DNA of 64,000 nt from Candidatus Paraburkholderia kirkii. Its GTDB lineage: Bacteria > Pseudomonadota > Gammaproteobacteria > Burkholderiales > Burkholderiaceae. Position numbers and translations under genes: made by a program. The DNA lies in assembly GCA_001189345.1 (NCBI GenBank), contig LFKV01000023.1, positions 62,001-126,000 on the forward strand, in the 5' to 3' direction. This document shows positions 49,301 to 58,698 of this stretch, one piece after another. The stretch's first letter is position 1. The number at the start of each line of letters is the position of its first letter. Under the pieces are notes generated by a model. It did not search any database and was not told the origin of the DNA. It was given only the letters and a program-made list of their open reading frames with translations.

Positions 49301-50461
49301 ATGCTGATCGACTTCTTCTACTCGCTGCGCGACGCGAAGCTGCCGGTTTCGGTGAAGGAATACCTGACCCTGCTCGAAGCGTTGAAGGCGCAGGTGATCG
49401 CGCCGTCGCTCGACGAGTTCTATTTTCTCGCCCGCATGACGCTCGTGAAGGACGAAAAGTACTTCGACAAGTTCGATCGCGCATTCGGCGCGTATTTCCA
49501 CGGCGTAACGCAGCTTCCCGGCGAAGCGTTCGAGATTCCGCTCGACTGGCTCAGGAAGCGCCTCGAGCGCGAATTCACCGCTGAGGAGAAAAAGCGCATC
49601 GATGCGCTCGACGGCCTCGACAAGCTGATGGAGCGCCTCAAGCAGTTGATGGACGAGCAGAAGGAGCGTCACGAGGGCGGCAACAAGTGGATCGGCACGG
49701 GCGGCACGTCGCCGTTCGGGCACGGCGGATACAACTCGGAAGGCATCCGCATCGGCGGCGAACCGTCGGGCGACCGCACGGCGGTGAAAGTGTGGGACGA
49801 GCGTGCGTATCGCGATTACGACGATCAGGTGGAAATCGGCACGCGCAACATCAAGGTGGCGCTGCGGCGCTTCGCGCGCGAAGGCGCCGCCGAGGAGCTC
49901 GATCTGCCCGACACGATCCGCAGCACCGCCGCCAACGCGGGCTGGCTCGACCTGAAGATGGTCCCGGAGCACCACAACAACGTGAAAGTGCTGATGCTGC
50001 TCGACGTCGGCGGCTCGATGGACGATCACATCAAGCGCGTCGAGGAGCTTTTTTCCGCGGCGAAGGCGGAATTCAAGCATCTCGAGTTCTATTACTTCCA
50101 CAACTGCGTCTACGACTACCTGTGGAAGAACAATCGCCGCCGTCACCAGGAGCGCACGCCCACCTTCGACGTGCTGCACAAGTTCACGCCGAACTACAAG
50201 CTGATCTTCGTCGGCGATGCCACCATGAGCCCCTACGAAGTGCTGCAGCCGGGCGGCTCCGTCGAGTACAACAACGCCGAGGCGGGCGCCGTGTGGCTGC
50301 GCCGTCTCGCGGACCAGTTTCCACATCACGCGTGGCTCAATCCCGAGCCCGAGCGGCTATGGGAATATCGCCAGTCGACCTCCGCGATCCGCCAGATTCT
50401 CGGCATGTATGCGCTCACGATGGCGGGCCTGGAAGCCGCGAGGCGGGCGTTATCGAAGTAA
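49301..50461 (+). CDS. vWA-domain protein of the CoxE type, partner of MoxR
   Basis: This 386-residue protein starts MLIDFFYSLRDAKLPVSVKE. It has a charged helical N-terminal half and a von Willebrand A domain whose metal-ion-dependent adhesion site reads LLDVGGSMDDH (near residue 233). FVGDATMSPYEV is the second metal-loop region. Such proteins work with a MoxR ATPase in metallo-complex or envelope assembly. Here the ATPase gene upstream is deleted, yet this gene is fully open. Confidence 0.88.
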   Translation: MLIDFFYSLRDAKLPVSVKEYLTLLEALKAQVIAPSLDEFYFLARMTLVKDEKYFDKFDRAFGAYFHGVTQLPGEAFEIPLDWLRKRLEREFTAEEKKRIDALDGLDKLMERLKQLMDEQKERHEGGNKWIGTGGTSPFGHGGYNSEGIRIGGEPSGDRTAVKVWDERAYRDYDDQVEIGTRNIKVALRRFAREGAAEELDLPDTIRSTAANAGWLDLKMVPEHHNNVKVLMLLDVGGSMDDHIKRVEELFSAAKAEFKHLEFYYFHNCVYDYLWKNNRRRHQERTPTFDVLHKFTPNYKLIFVGDATMSPYEVLQPGGSVEYNNAEAGAVWLRRLADQFPHHAWLNPEPERLWEYRQSTSAIRQILGMYALTMAGLEAARRALSK

Positions 50462-50489
50462 TCACAAGAACACGGCCACACGAACAGGC

Positions 50490-51692
50490 GTGAAAGCATC
50501 TCCTCCGGCGCCCGTCGCGCTGCGCCCCTTCTTTGACTCTTCCGTCTCCACTATCGTCGCCGGCTTCGTCGCGATGATGACCGGCTACACCAGTTCGCTC
50601 GTGCTGATGTTCCAGGCAGGCCAGGCCGCGCATCTATCGGACGCGCAGATCTCGTCGTGGATCTGGGCGCTGTCCATCGGCATGGCGGTCTGCACGATCG
50701 GCCTGTCGCTGCGCTACCGGGCGCCGATCGTCGTCGCGTGGTCGACGCCGGGCGCGGCGCTGCTGGTCTCATCGCTGCCGAACGTCGCCTATGCCGACGC
50801 CATCGGCGCATTCGTCGTCTGCGCCGTGCTGCTGACCGCCGTCGGCCTGACCAGCTGGTTCGACACGCTCATGAAATGCATTCCCGCCGGCATCGCGGCC
50901 GCGCTGCTCGCGGGCATCCTGTTCGAGATCGGCATCGAGATCTTCCGCGCCGCGCAGTATCAGACGACGCTCGTCCTCGTGATGTTCTTCACGTACCTCG
51001 CCGGCAAGCGCCTCGCGCCGCGCCACGCCATTCCGGCGACGCTCGCCGCGGGCGTCGCGATGGCGGGCGCGCTCGGCCTGCTCGACTTCTCGCGCTTTCA
51101 TGTCGCGCTCGCGCATCCCGTCTTCACGATGCCCGCGTTCTCGCTCTCGGCGGCGATCGGCATCGGCATTCCGCTGTTCGTCGTCGCAATGGCTTCGCAG
51201 AACGTGCCGGGCATCGCGGTCCTGCGCGCGGACGGCTACACGACGCCCTCCGCCCCGCTCATCTCCACGACCGGCATCGCCTCGCTACTGCTCGCGCCGT
51301 TCGGCTCGCACGGCGTGAATCTCGCCGCCATCACCGCCGCGATCTGCACCGGCCGCGAAGTGCACGAGGACCGCGACAAGCGCTACACGGCGGCCGTCTG
51401 GTGCGCGGCGTCTTCTATCTATCTGATCGCGGGCACGTTCGGCGCCACCATCGCCGCGCTGTTCGCGGCGTTTCCGAAGGCGCTGGTCGTCTCGGTCGCG
51501 GCGCTCGCGCTGTTCGGCTCGATCATGAGCAGACTCACCAACGCGATGCAGGACGCGCGCCAGCGGGAGCCCGCGCTCGTCACGTTCATGGTGACAGCCT
51601 CCGGACTCACGCTGCTGTCGATCGGCCCGGCGTTCTGGGGGCTGATCGCGGGCGTCGCGACACATTTCGTGCTCAATGCGCGGCGGACCTGA
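50490..51692 (+). CDS. BenE-family benzoate/H+ symporter-like transporter
   Basis: This inner-membrane protein has 400 residues and about eleven hydrophobic segments. STIVAGFVAMMTGYTSSLVL, VAWSTPGAALLVSSLP and VAMASQNVPGIAVLRADGY are BenE family signatures. GTG at 50490 (VKASPPAP) is the likely start, since the frame before it is antisense-like. The transported aromatic acid is unproven and no benzoate degradation genes are nearby. The frame is intact. Confidence 0.85.
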   Translation: MKASPPAPVALRPFFDSSVSTIVAGFVAMMTGYTSSLVLMFQAGQAAHLSDAQISSWIWALSIGMAVCTIGLSLRYRAPIVVAWSTPGAALLVSSLPNVAYADAIGAFVVCAVLLTAVGLTSWFDTLMKCIPAGIAAALLAGILFEIGIEIFRAAQYQTTLVLVMFFTYLAGKRLAPRHAIPATLAAGVAMAGALGLLDFSRFHVALAHPVFTMPAFSLSAAIGIGIPLFVVAMASQNVPGIAVLRADGYTTPSAPLISTTGIASLLLAPFGSHGVNLAAITAAICTGREVHEDRDKRYTAAVWCAASSIYLIAGTFGATIAALFAAFPKALVVSVAALALFGSIMSRLTNAMQDARQREPALVTFMVTASGLTLLSIGPAFWGLIAGVATHFVLNARRT

Positions 51693-51948
51693 GGCAGCCG
51701 GCGGTCCGCGCATTCCTCGGCGGATTCCGCGCCACCCGTGCGCCGGCGGATGGAACGCGCACGCGGACAGCGGGTCGAAATCCGGCACCCCGCGCACGGT
51801 ATCAGCGCGTTTGCCGCGCGCGGGACTAGAATGAGGGCATGACATCAGGGGCACGCCACGCGAGCGAAGTCGCCGCGCGGCGTCGCATTCATGGGCAATC
51901 CGCGGGTTACCGCAATTTGACAAAAGGCGCAGGCGCCTAAGACTCGAC

Positions 51949-52902
51949 ATGACATCCGCTCTCGACCAGCTCAAGCAATACACGACCGTTGTCGCCGACA
52001 CGGGCGACTTCCAGCAATTCATCCAGTTCAAGCCACAGGACGCGACGACCAATCCGTCGCTGATCCTGAAGGCCGTCCAGAAGGACGACTACAAGCCGCT
52101 GCTCGAAAAGACCGTCAAGGAGCACGCGAAGCAGCCGATGCCGCAGATCATCGACAATCTGCTGGTCGCGTTCGGCACCGAAATCCTCAAGATCATTCCG
52201 GGACGCGTGTCCACCGAAGTCGACGCGCGCCTCTCGTTCGACACCAAGGCATTGATCGCGAAGGCGCACGACATCATCAAACTGTACGAGAACGCCGGCA
52301 TCGGCCGCGACCGCGTGCTGATCAAGCTCGCATCGACCTGGGAAGGCATCCGCGCGACGGAAGTGCTGCAGAAGGAAGGCATCCACTGCAACATGACGCT
52401 GCTGTTCTCGCTGGCGCAGGCCGTGGCTTGCGCGGAAGCGGGCGCACAGCTGATTTCGCCGTTCGTCGGCCGCATCTACGACTGGTACAAGAAGGCCGCC
52501 GGCGCCGAGTGGGACGAAGTGAAGAATGGCGGCGCGAACGATCCCGGCGTGCAGTCGGTGCGGCGCATCTACACGTACTACAAGAAGTTCGGCTACAAGA
52601 CGGAAGTCATGGGCGCGAGCTTCCGCACGGTGAGCCAGATCACCGAGCTCGCCGGCTGCGACCTCTTGACGATCAGCCCGGATCTGCTGAAGAAGCTCGC
52701 CGACAGCGACGAGAAGGTCGAACGCAAGCTCTCGCCCGAAGCGGTGAAGAACGAGAACGTGGAGAAGATCGCCGTCGACGAGCCGACGTTCCGCTTCCTC
52801 GTCAACGACGACGCCATGGCGACCGAAAAGCTCGCGGAAGGCATCCGCGCGTTCGCCGCCGATACGATCAAGCTGGAAAAGCTGATCACCGCGCTTCAGT
52901 GA
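51949..52902 (+). CDS. tal: Transaldolase
   Basis: Tal moves dihydroxyacetone units between sugar phosphates in the non-oxidative pentose phosphate pathway. Signatures are [12 protein letters not shown], the Schiff-base Lys in [13 protein letters not shown] (near residue 130) and [19 protein letters not shown]. The length of 317 residues and complete frame match the TalB group. Confidence 0.97.
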   Translation: MTSALDQLKQYTTVVADTGDFQQFIQFKPQDATTNPSLILKAVQKDDYKPLLEKTVKEHAKQPMPQIIDNLLVAFGTEILKIIPGRVSTEVDARLSFDTKALIAKAHDIIKLYENAGIGRDRVLIKLASTWEGIRATEVLQKEGIHCNMTLLFSLAQAVACAEAGAQLISPFVGRIYDWYKKAAGAEWDEVKNGGANDPGVQSVRRIYTYYKKFGYKTEVMGASFRTVSQITELAGCDLLTISPDLLKKLADSDEKVERKLSPEAVKNENVEKIAVDEPTFRFLVNDDAMATEKLAEGIRAFAADTIKLEKLITALQ

Positions 52903-53078
52903 CTCTCCCCGGTCTGAGGACGCGGCAGATCGAGCCGCGCCCGACGGCCCGAGGTCCTTTCTGTTTCACCGCGCGGTGACATCATTTGACCTTTTCCGAG
53001 TCGACGGGACATCCCGTTGCAATAGACTCTCGTGCTCCGGGCGGCATGTCCGCCGCTCAGCCACAGAGTCGTTCGGTC

Positions 53079-53507
53079 ATGCAACTGGATACCTATCTCT
53101 TCTTCAACGGCGATTGCGCCGCGGCCCTCGAGCTGTATCAGGCCGCTTTCGGCGCGCAGGTCACCGCGCTGATCCGCTTCCGTGATGCGCCGGACGGCGG
53201 CAGCGCGCCGCCCCAGTGGCAGGACAAGGTCATGCACGCGGTATTCCGCGTCGGCGGGAACAAGATCATGGCATCCGACGGCCGCGACGGGCAGCCACGC
53301 AAGGCCTGCGCGGGATTCACGCTGTCGATCGTCGCGGACGATGCGCAATCCGGCGAACGCCTCTTCAGCCGGCTGGCCGAAGGCGGCCATGTGCTCCTGC
53401 CCTGGCAATCGACGTTCTGGACAAAAGGCTTCGGCATGCTGACGGACCTTTTCGGCGTGCCCTGGATGGTCAACGTGGCCGCCGAGCGCACAGCGGAGGC
53501 ACCCTGA
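53079..53507 (+). CDS. VOC-family PhnB-like protein
   Basis: A 142-residue glyoxalase/bleomycin-resistance fold protein. MQLDTYLFFNGDCAAALELY, VMHAVFRVGGNKIMASDG and LTDLFGVPWMVNV are typical of the PhnB (DUF1338-free) subgroup. The natural ligand is unknown. An in-frame ATG at 53046 would add 11 residues. The frame is intact. Confidence 0.82.
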   Translation: MQLDTYLFFNGDCAAALELYQAAFGAQVTALIRFRDAPDGGSAPPQWQDKVMHAVFRVGGNKIMASDGRDGQPRKACAGFTLSIVADDAQSGERLFSRLAEGGHVLLPWQSTFWTKGFGMLTDLFGVPWMVNVAAERTAEAP

Positions 53508-53526
53508 GGTTCGACAGCCGAGCACG

Positions 53527-54636
53527 TCAGCCGCCGAGCGGCCGCGTACCTTCGATATTCCACTGCCGCTCGATCTCCGAAAGACGCAGGCGCAGGCGAT
53601 CCACCTGCTCGACGAAGCGCATCGCGAGCCAGTGCATGCCCTGCGTCGTCGAGTCGTTCCGGCTCTCGTCGCCGCAAGGCTGCGCCGCGTGCGCCGACAC
53701 GTCCACCGCGCGATACAGCAAACCGACGCGCTCGAAGCGCAGCGCGCGCCATCTGCAGGAGCTGCTGGCGCACCGCGTACTCGCGCGGCGAACAGGCGAT
53801 CGCGAAGCGGCTCTCCGATGCGCCCGCGCCATCCGGCATCGACGTGACAGCATTTCGAGCGCCGCGAGAATCGAGCGGTGCAACCGCTGAATCTCCTCCA
53901 GCCGCGCGATCGGCACGCCGGTTTCCTTCGCGACCGATTCCATCAGCGCACGCGACTGCACGAGCCGCTGACTCATCGCGTAGAAGCGCCGCGCGGTTTC
54001 CTCGGCGATGAGCGGCGTGCCGTCGAGCAAGGCGCCGTAGAGCCGCGCGCATTCGCGCAGATTGTCCGCGAGCCGGTAACGCCATGAATAGGTGGCGTAT
54101 TGCGGCAGCACGAACGAGAACGCCAGCGCGATCACGATGCCGATCAGCACGTTGGCCGTGCGCCACAGCCCGGTGCCGAGCGGCAGGTCGCCGTGGCCGG
54201 AGACGATGACCATGGTGATCGCCGTGAGCAGCGCGACATAGCCCGCCTTGCCGATCGCGTAGTACGCGCAGCCGCCCGCGATCACGCACATCAGCACGAA
54301 AAACAGGAGCAGCGAGCCGAAGAGCGTCTGCGCGAGGATGAGAAAGAGCCCGAACGCCGCGCCGAGCATCGTGCCGAGCGCGCGCTCGGCGGCTTTCTTG
54401 CGGATGTTGCCGTAATGCTGGAGCCCGCCGATCACGACCAGCAGCGACACCGACGCCCACACGCCGTGCGGCAGGTTGATGCCCGAGGTGACGATGAACG
54501 ACGTCGCCATCGCGAGCGCGACGCGCACCGCGTGGATCATGTTCGCGTGCCGGTAGCGAAAGTACGGTGACGCGATCCAGTGCAGGAAGCGCGCGACACG
54601 GCCGCGCCTGCGTAACGTCGATGTCGGAGAAAGCAT
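53527..54636 (-). CDS. FUSC-family inner-membrane protein with two compensating frameshifts
   Basis: This is a fusaric acid resistance-type membrane protein. Six helices include MATSFIVTSGINLPHGVW, LLLFFVLMCVIAGGCAYYAI and IGIVIALAFSF. They are followed by a cytoplasmic helical part. The frame stays open, but between about 53842 and 53743 it reads nonsense. The conserved segment SMPDGAGASESRFAIACSP, REYAVRQQLLQMARA is in another frame. A one-base loss at 53842 is cancelled by loss of two bases from a GC run at 53743. About 33 residues are scrambled. The flanks are normal, so a partly folded protein may be made. Confidence 0.78.
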   Translation of the reverse strand: MLSPTSTLRRRGRVARFLHWIASPYFRYRHANMIHAVRVALAMATSFIVTSGINLPHGVWASVSLLVVIGGLQHYGNIRKKAAERALGTMLGAAFGLFLILAQTLFGSLLLFFVLMCVIAGGCAYYAIGKAGYVALLTAITMVIVSGHGDLPLGTGLWRTANVLIGIVIALAFSFVLPQYATYSWRYRLADNLRECARLYGALLDGTPLIAEETARRFYAMSQRLVQSRALMESVAKETGVPIARLEEIQRLHRSILAALEMLSRRCRMARAHRRAASRSPVRRASTRCASSSCRWRALRFERVGLLYRAVDVSAHAAQPCGDESRNDSTTQGMHWLAMRFVEQVDRLRLRLSEIERQWNIEGTRPLGG

Positions 54637-54695
54637 GGTTCACTCGCGTCGATGAACAACTCGCCCGCCCGACCGGAACGCGCACCGCATGAACG

Positions 54696-54733
54696 AAACG
54701 CCCGCAACGGCCAGCGGCTGTTACGGGCGTTTT
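54696..54733 (-). terminator. Terminator downstream of the mctP remnant
   Basis: AAACGCCCG and CGGGCGTTT arms, extended by an imperfect inner stem and flanked by TTTT, form a hairpin between mctP (ending at 54793) and the FUSC gene. Confidence 0.75.
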
Positions 54734-54792
54734 ACCAACTTTTGGCGAGACACGTCGAGCGGGGGCCCGACGCGTCGCCGCAGAGCGGCGAA

Positions 54793-55345
54793 TCAGCCTT
54801 CCACGATGTCCAGATAATCTTCCGAACGCGTGAGTCGTCCGAGCGCTTCAGGCCCAGCACGCGCACGAGCAGGCTCACGGCGATCGAGACGATCAGGTTC
54901 GCGATCAAAGCCCACACGGCCGCGTAGCCCGGCACCGTGTAGCCGAACAGATGCAGCGGGTAGATCGAGCCCTTCAGCTGCAGCGACACCGCCATCCACG
55001 TACCGACGCCGATGCCCACCACCCAGCCGATCAGCAGGCCGCGGTGATCGAGCACGCGCGTATAGAGGCCGAGCACGAGCGCGGGCAGCGTCTGGATGAT
55101 CCAGATCCCGCCGAGCAGCTGCAGCTGGATCGCGTAGGTCAACGGCAGCGCGAGAATGAACACCACCGCGCCGACCTTCACGATCAGCGAAACCAGCTTG
55201 GCGACGTTCGTTTCCTGCTCCGGCGTCATCGACGTGTTGATGAACTCGCGGTGCACGCTGCGCGTATAGAGGTTCGCCGCCGCGATCGACATGATCGCCG
55301 CCGGCACCAGCGCGCCGATGCCGATGGCCGCGAACGCCACGCCCA
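54793..55345 (-). pseudogene. mctP: Sodium:solute symporter (MctP-like), N-terminal 60% deleted
   Basis: About 180 C-terminal residues of a monocarboxylate (lactate/pyruvate/acetate) symporter remain: GVAFAAIGIGALVPAAIMSI, AANLYTRSVHREFINTSMTP, VVFILALPLTYAIQLQLLGG, GYAAVWALIANLIVSIAVSL. The first membrane segments are missing: the sequence joins the aroE 5' part at about 55345. A further one-base shift near 54838 separates VLGLKRSDD from the natural end LTRSEDYLDIVEG. The gene name is a best family guess. Confidence 0.8.
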
Positions 55346-55548
55346 AGGCCGTCGTAGCCCATGCGCTCGGCGGCGACGAGCAAGTCGGGCAGGGCCGACG
55401 GCTCGAGCTGCAGCGCCTGCAGGTCGATGCGGCGATACACGTAGTTGAGCCTGAGAATGCGGCCTTCCTGTTCGTGCATGGCGGGCGTGAGCGAGCCGCC
55501 GATGCCCGATCCGATCAGGCCGATGAGGTACGAAGTCTTGCTGGTCAT
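55345..55548 (-). pseudogene. Shikimate dehydrogenase-family gene, only 5' part left
   Basis: The first 68 residues remain: MTSKTSYLIGLIGSGIGGSL, TPAMHEQEGRILRLNYVYRR and LLVAAERMGYDGL. The SLTPAMHE segment is the shikimate-binding Ser motif of the AroE/QuiB group. Then the sequence enters mctP out of frame. All of the NADP domain is gone. Divergent orientation to the QuiC-like gene suggests a quinate/shikimate catabolic enzyme rather than the biosynthetic AroE, which should lie elsewhere. Confidence 0.8.
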
Positions 55549-55843
55549 GCGAGCGCTCCGGCATGGGTGGGCACTGTTTCATGCGCGGCAAAAAGACCGC
55601 GGAGGCCGGGGGAGCCGGCGCGGTGCTGCAGTGCGAAATCGAGTAGGTCGCAGTGTGAACGCACGAACGAGTCCTGTCGTTCCGTGTTTTCATGTATTTG
55701 TACGGTCTAGTTAGTTTTTATTATCGCGCAGAATGAGATGGATTGCGCGCGTTCGCCATCCGTCCCCAGCGCGGGCGTTCTACACTGACAGCAACCGCAT
55801 CCGATCCATCCCGCATCACACTGAGTGCAACGAGGAGGCAGCG

Positions 55844-57758
55844 ATGCTGCGTTCAATCCCGACATCCATCGCGACGGTATCCATCAGCGGCACGCTGCCC
55901 GAGAAGCTGCAGGCCATCGAAGCGGCCGGTTTCGACGGCGTCGAGATCTTCGAGAACGATCTTCTGTACTTCGACGGCACGCCCGGCGACGTGCGCCACA
56001 TGTGCAAGGACCTGGAGCTCGCCATTTACCTGTTCCAGCCATTTCGCGATTTCGAGGGCGTGAGCGCGGAGCGGCTCGCGAAGAACGTCGAGCGCGCGAA
56101 GCGCAAGTTCGAGCTGATGCACGAGCTCGGCACGGACCGCATCCTCGCGTGCAGCAACGTATCGCCGGATACCATTCGCGACGATGCGCTCCTCATCGAT
56201 CAGCTGGGCACGCTCGCGCGCATCGCCGAGGAAGCGGGCGTGATCGTCGCGTACGAAACGCTCGCGTGGGGCCGCTACGTGAACTCGTACAAGCACGCAT
56301 GGAAGCTCGTCGACGCGGTGAACCATCCGAGCCTGGGTCTCGCGCTCGACACCTTCCACACGCTGTCGATCCGCGATTCGGTGGACGAGATCGCGTCGAT
56401 TCCGGGCAAGCGCATCGCGTTCGTGCAGATCGCCGATGCGCCGGTGCTCGCGATGGACGTGCTCGAATGGAGCCGTCACTATCGCTGCTTTCCGGGACAG
56501 GGCGCGTTCGATGTCGCGGGCTTCACGGCGCGCGTGCTCGAAGCGGGGTACAAGGGACCGCTCTCGCTGGAAATCTTCAACGACGGCTTCCGCGCCGCGC
56601 CGACCGCGATCACGGCGGCGGACGGTTACCGTTCGCTGCGCTTCCTCGAAGAGTAGACGCGCGAATTGCGAATTGATGGGCGACCAGGCGCCGCCGGAGC
56701 TGTTCGACCCGCCGGCGCCGCCCGAGCACATCGGCTTCCAGTTCCTCGAATTCGCCGTCGACGACACAACGCGCGAGCACGTCGCGCAATGGCTCGGCAA
56801 GCTCGGCTTCAGGCTCGCGGGCAAGCATCGATCGAAAGACGTCCTCCTTTACCGCCACGGCGCGGGGTCGATCGTGCTCAATGCCGAAGCCGATTCGTTC
56901 GCGAGCGCGTTCTTCCAGCGGCACGGCCTGTCGCTGTGCGCGTCGGCATTCCATGTCGATGACGCGAAACTCGCCTTCGAGCGCGCCGCCGTGTACGGCT
57001 CGAAACCGTTCTCCGGACGTGTCGGCCCGAACGAGCGCGTGGTGCCGGGCGTGCAGTCGCCGGACGGCAGCCTCGACTATTTCGTCGACGAAGCGCCGGG
57101 CGGCCCGACGCTGTGGGAATCCGACTTCGTTCTGACCGACATCGACGGACCTTACGAAGTGGGACCGCTTGCGCGCATCGATCACGTATGCCTGTCGCTG
57201 CCCGCCGATGCGCTCGATACGTGGGTGCTGTTCTTCCGGAGCGCGTTCGGCTTCGAGACCGAGCCGGCGGTGCTCGTGCCGGACCCCTATGGCCTCGTGC
57301 GCAGCCGGGCGGTGCGCAGCCGCGACGGCTCGGTGCGCATCGCGCTGAACGCATCGGTCGACCGCTATACGGCGGTTTCGGAATCGCTCTCGACGTATCG
57401 CGACTCGGGCTTGAATCACGTCGCGTTCAGCACGCCGGATATCTTCGATGCCGTGCCCCGGCTGGAGGCCGACGGCGTCAAGTTCCTGCGCATCCCGCGC
57501 AACTACTACGACGATCTGGTCGCGCGCTTCGGCCTGCCGGACGAGCAGATCGACCAGATGCGCGAGCACAACATCCTCTACGATCGCGACGAGCGCGGCG
57601 GCGAGTTCTTCCATGCATACACGGAGCAGCTCGATCAGCGCTTCTTCCTGGAGGTGATCAAGCGGCGCGGCGGCTACGACGGCTACGGCACGGCGAACGC
57701 GGCGGTGCGGCTCGCGGCGCACGCCCAACATCAGCAGCGGGCGCGTCAGGCGGCGTGA
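55844..57758 (+). pseudogene. Bifunctional QuiC-like 3-dehydroshikimate dehydratase/HPPD-like protein, nonsense plus duplication
   Basis: The N-terminal xylose-isomerase-like TIM barrel (RSIPTSIATVSISGTLPEKL, GVIVAYETLAWGRYVNSYKH, GKRIAFVQIADAPVLAMDVL) ends at TAG 56654-56656, which replaces Gln in FLEEQTREL. A seven-base duplication at 56661-56674 then shifts the frame. The C-terminal part resembles 4-hydroxyphenylpyruvate dioxygenase with two VOC modules (GFQFLEFAVDD, RIDHVCLSLPAD, GLNHVAFSTPDIF). It is complete to RARQAA. Relatives are one polypeptide of about 630 residues that converts 3-dehydroshikimate to protocatechuate. Either half alone could still be translated, but the fusion is lost. 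Confidence 0.85.
56661..56674 (+). repeat. 7-base tandem duplication inside the QuiC-like gene
   Basis: gcgaatt is repeated twice. Removing one copy restores the joined reading TRELMGDQAPPELFDPP. Confidence 0.8.
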
Positions 57759-57818
57759 GGCCGCGCGGGGCGTGGACTATCATTGAAGCATGGCGGCATC
57801 CTGAAGCAGGAGGGCGCC

Positions 57819-57980
57819 ATGTTCGATCTCTCGGGCATTCTCGTCGGCCTTGCGGGGCTGGCGGCCATCAGCATCGTCTTGCTCGCGCACGACTGGCGCG
57901 ACGAGCATCGCGCGCGCATGGTGGTTGCGGCATCGTCATTGAGCGATGCACTGAAACTTCGCAGCGGTCAGGCGCCCTGA
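57819..57980 (+). CDS. Small single-helix membrane protein
   Basis: 53 residues: MFDLSGILVGLAGLAAISIV forms one transmembrane helix, followed by a basic cytoplasmic tail. It is unrecognised, but a purine-rich GCAGGAGGGC stands six bases or so before the ATG. It converges with the next small gene. Confidence 0.5.
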   Translation: MFDLSGILVGLAGLAAISIVLLAHDWRDEHRARMVVAASSLSDALKLRSGQAP

Positions 57981-58222
57981 GACTTGGCCGCCTGACCGGC
58001 CGCGGCGACGGCCGGCGCATTCGCGGCGGCGGCGCGCTCGCGCTCCTTCCTGATTTCCTCGTCGTGGGCGCGCGCGGCGGCCTCGAACGCGTCGATGTGC
58101 AGATACAGCCGATGCACGGTCTGAATCTGCGTGTGGGAGAGATGTGACTGGCGCATGATGGATGCGAGCCGCTCGCGCCAGTACGAGGGCGGCAGCAATG
58201 GACCGCCGAAATCGCACGACAC
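57968..58222 (-). CDS. Conserved hypothetical protein of 84 residues
   Basis: MSCDFGGPLLPPSYWRERLA, then SHTQIQTVHRLYLHIDAFEA and a charged coiled-coil-like tail (HDEEIRKERERAAAA). The helical repeats and the consistent codon use suggest a real gene. The function is unknown. It is complete and overlaps the 3' end of the small membrane protein gene by 13 bases. Confidence 0.55.
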   Translation of the reverse strand: MSCDFGGPLLPPSYWRERLASIMRQSHLSHTQIQTVHRLYLHIDAFEAAARAHDEEIRKERERAAAANAPAVAAAGQAAKSQGA

Positions 58223-58441
58223 GAACGACGCAGCACCAGTTCGAGGTGCGTCAGGCCTGGTCTGCCAGCAACGCCGAAAACGCGCCCTGGGGCTTGATAT
58301 CGGAGAAATGGTCCATTATTCCGATGGCGGCGCGTGCGAGCGAAACTTGATAGGTGAAAACCCGTATTCGTCGGATTTTTTCCTCCGCGCCGTCCGGCAG
58401 GATTTTTCTTTGCGACGTTTCCGATGCCGCCGGCCGCGTTT

Positions 58442-58449
58442 GCTATACT
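58442..58449 (+). promoter_or_regulatory. Extended -10 promoter of tRNA-Arg
   Basis: TGCTATAC with hexamer TATACT (58444-58449) is preceded by TTCCGA about 19 bases upstream. It is followed by a GC-rich discriminator, as in stringently controlled stable RNA genes. Confidence 0.5.
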
Positions 58450-58457
58450 TTGCCCTC

Positions 58458-58479
58458 GCTCGCCGACGCATCGGCGAGC
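58458..58479 (+). promoter_or_regulatory. Hairpin in the tRNA-Arg leader
   Basis: GCTCGCCGA and TCGGCGAGC pair perfectly over nine bases around CGCA, between the promoter and the tRNA 5' end. It may guide precursor processing. Confidence 0.45.
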
Positions 58480-58488
58480 CGCGGTCCG

Positions 58489-58563
58489 CTCCCCGTAGTT
58501 CAATGGATAGAACGAGTGCCTCCTAAGCGCTAGATGCAGGTTCGATTCCTGCCGGGGGGACCA
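58489..58563 (+). tRNA. tRNA-Arg (anticodon CCU)
   Basis: 75 bases. The acceptor CTCCCCG pairs with CGGGGGG (one T-G wobble at the second pair), with A as discriminator and an encoded CCA. D stem GTTC/GAAC, anticodon stem AGTGC/GCGCT, loop CTCCTAA giving CCU, T stem GCAGG/CCTGC with TTCGATT loop. It decodes AGG, a rare codon in this genome type. The gene is complete and stands alone. Confidence 0.93.
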
Positions 58564-58698
58564 CGATTTCCCGCGCCGCGCCCGGCGGCTTCTCCTTCAT
58601 CGATTCCCGTCTCGCCGGCATTCCGGCCGCATTGAACCGCAAGCGGTTCCTGCCGATAATGCGACCACTCCGGCTACGCCCTCCCGGCTCGCGCGCTC

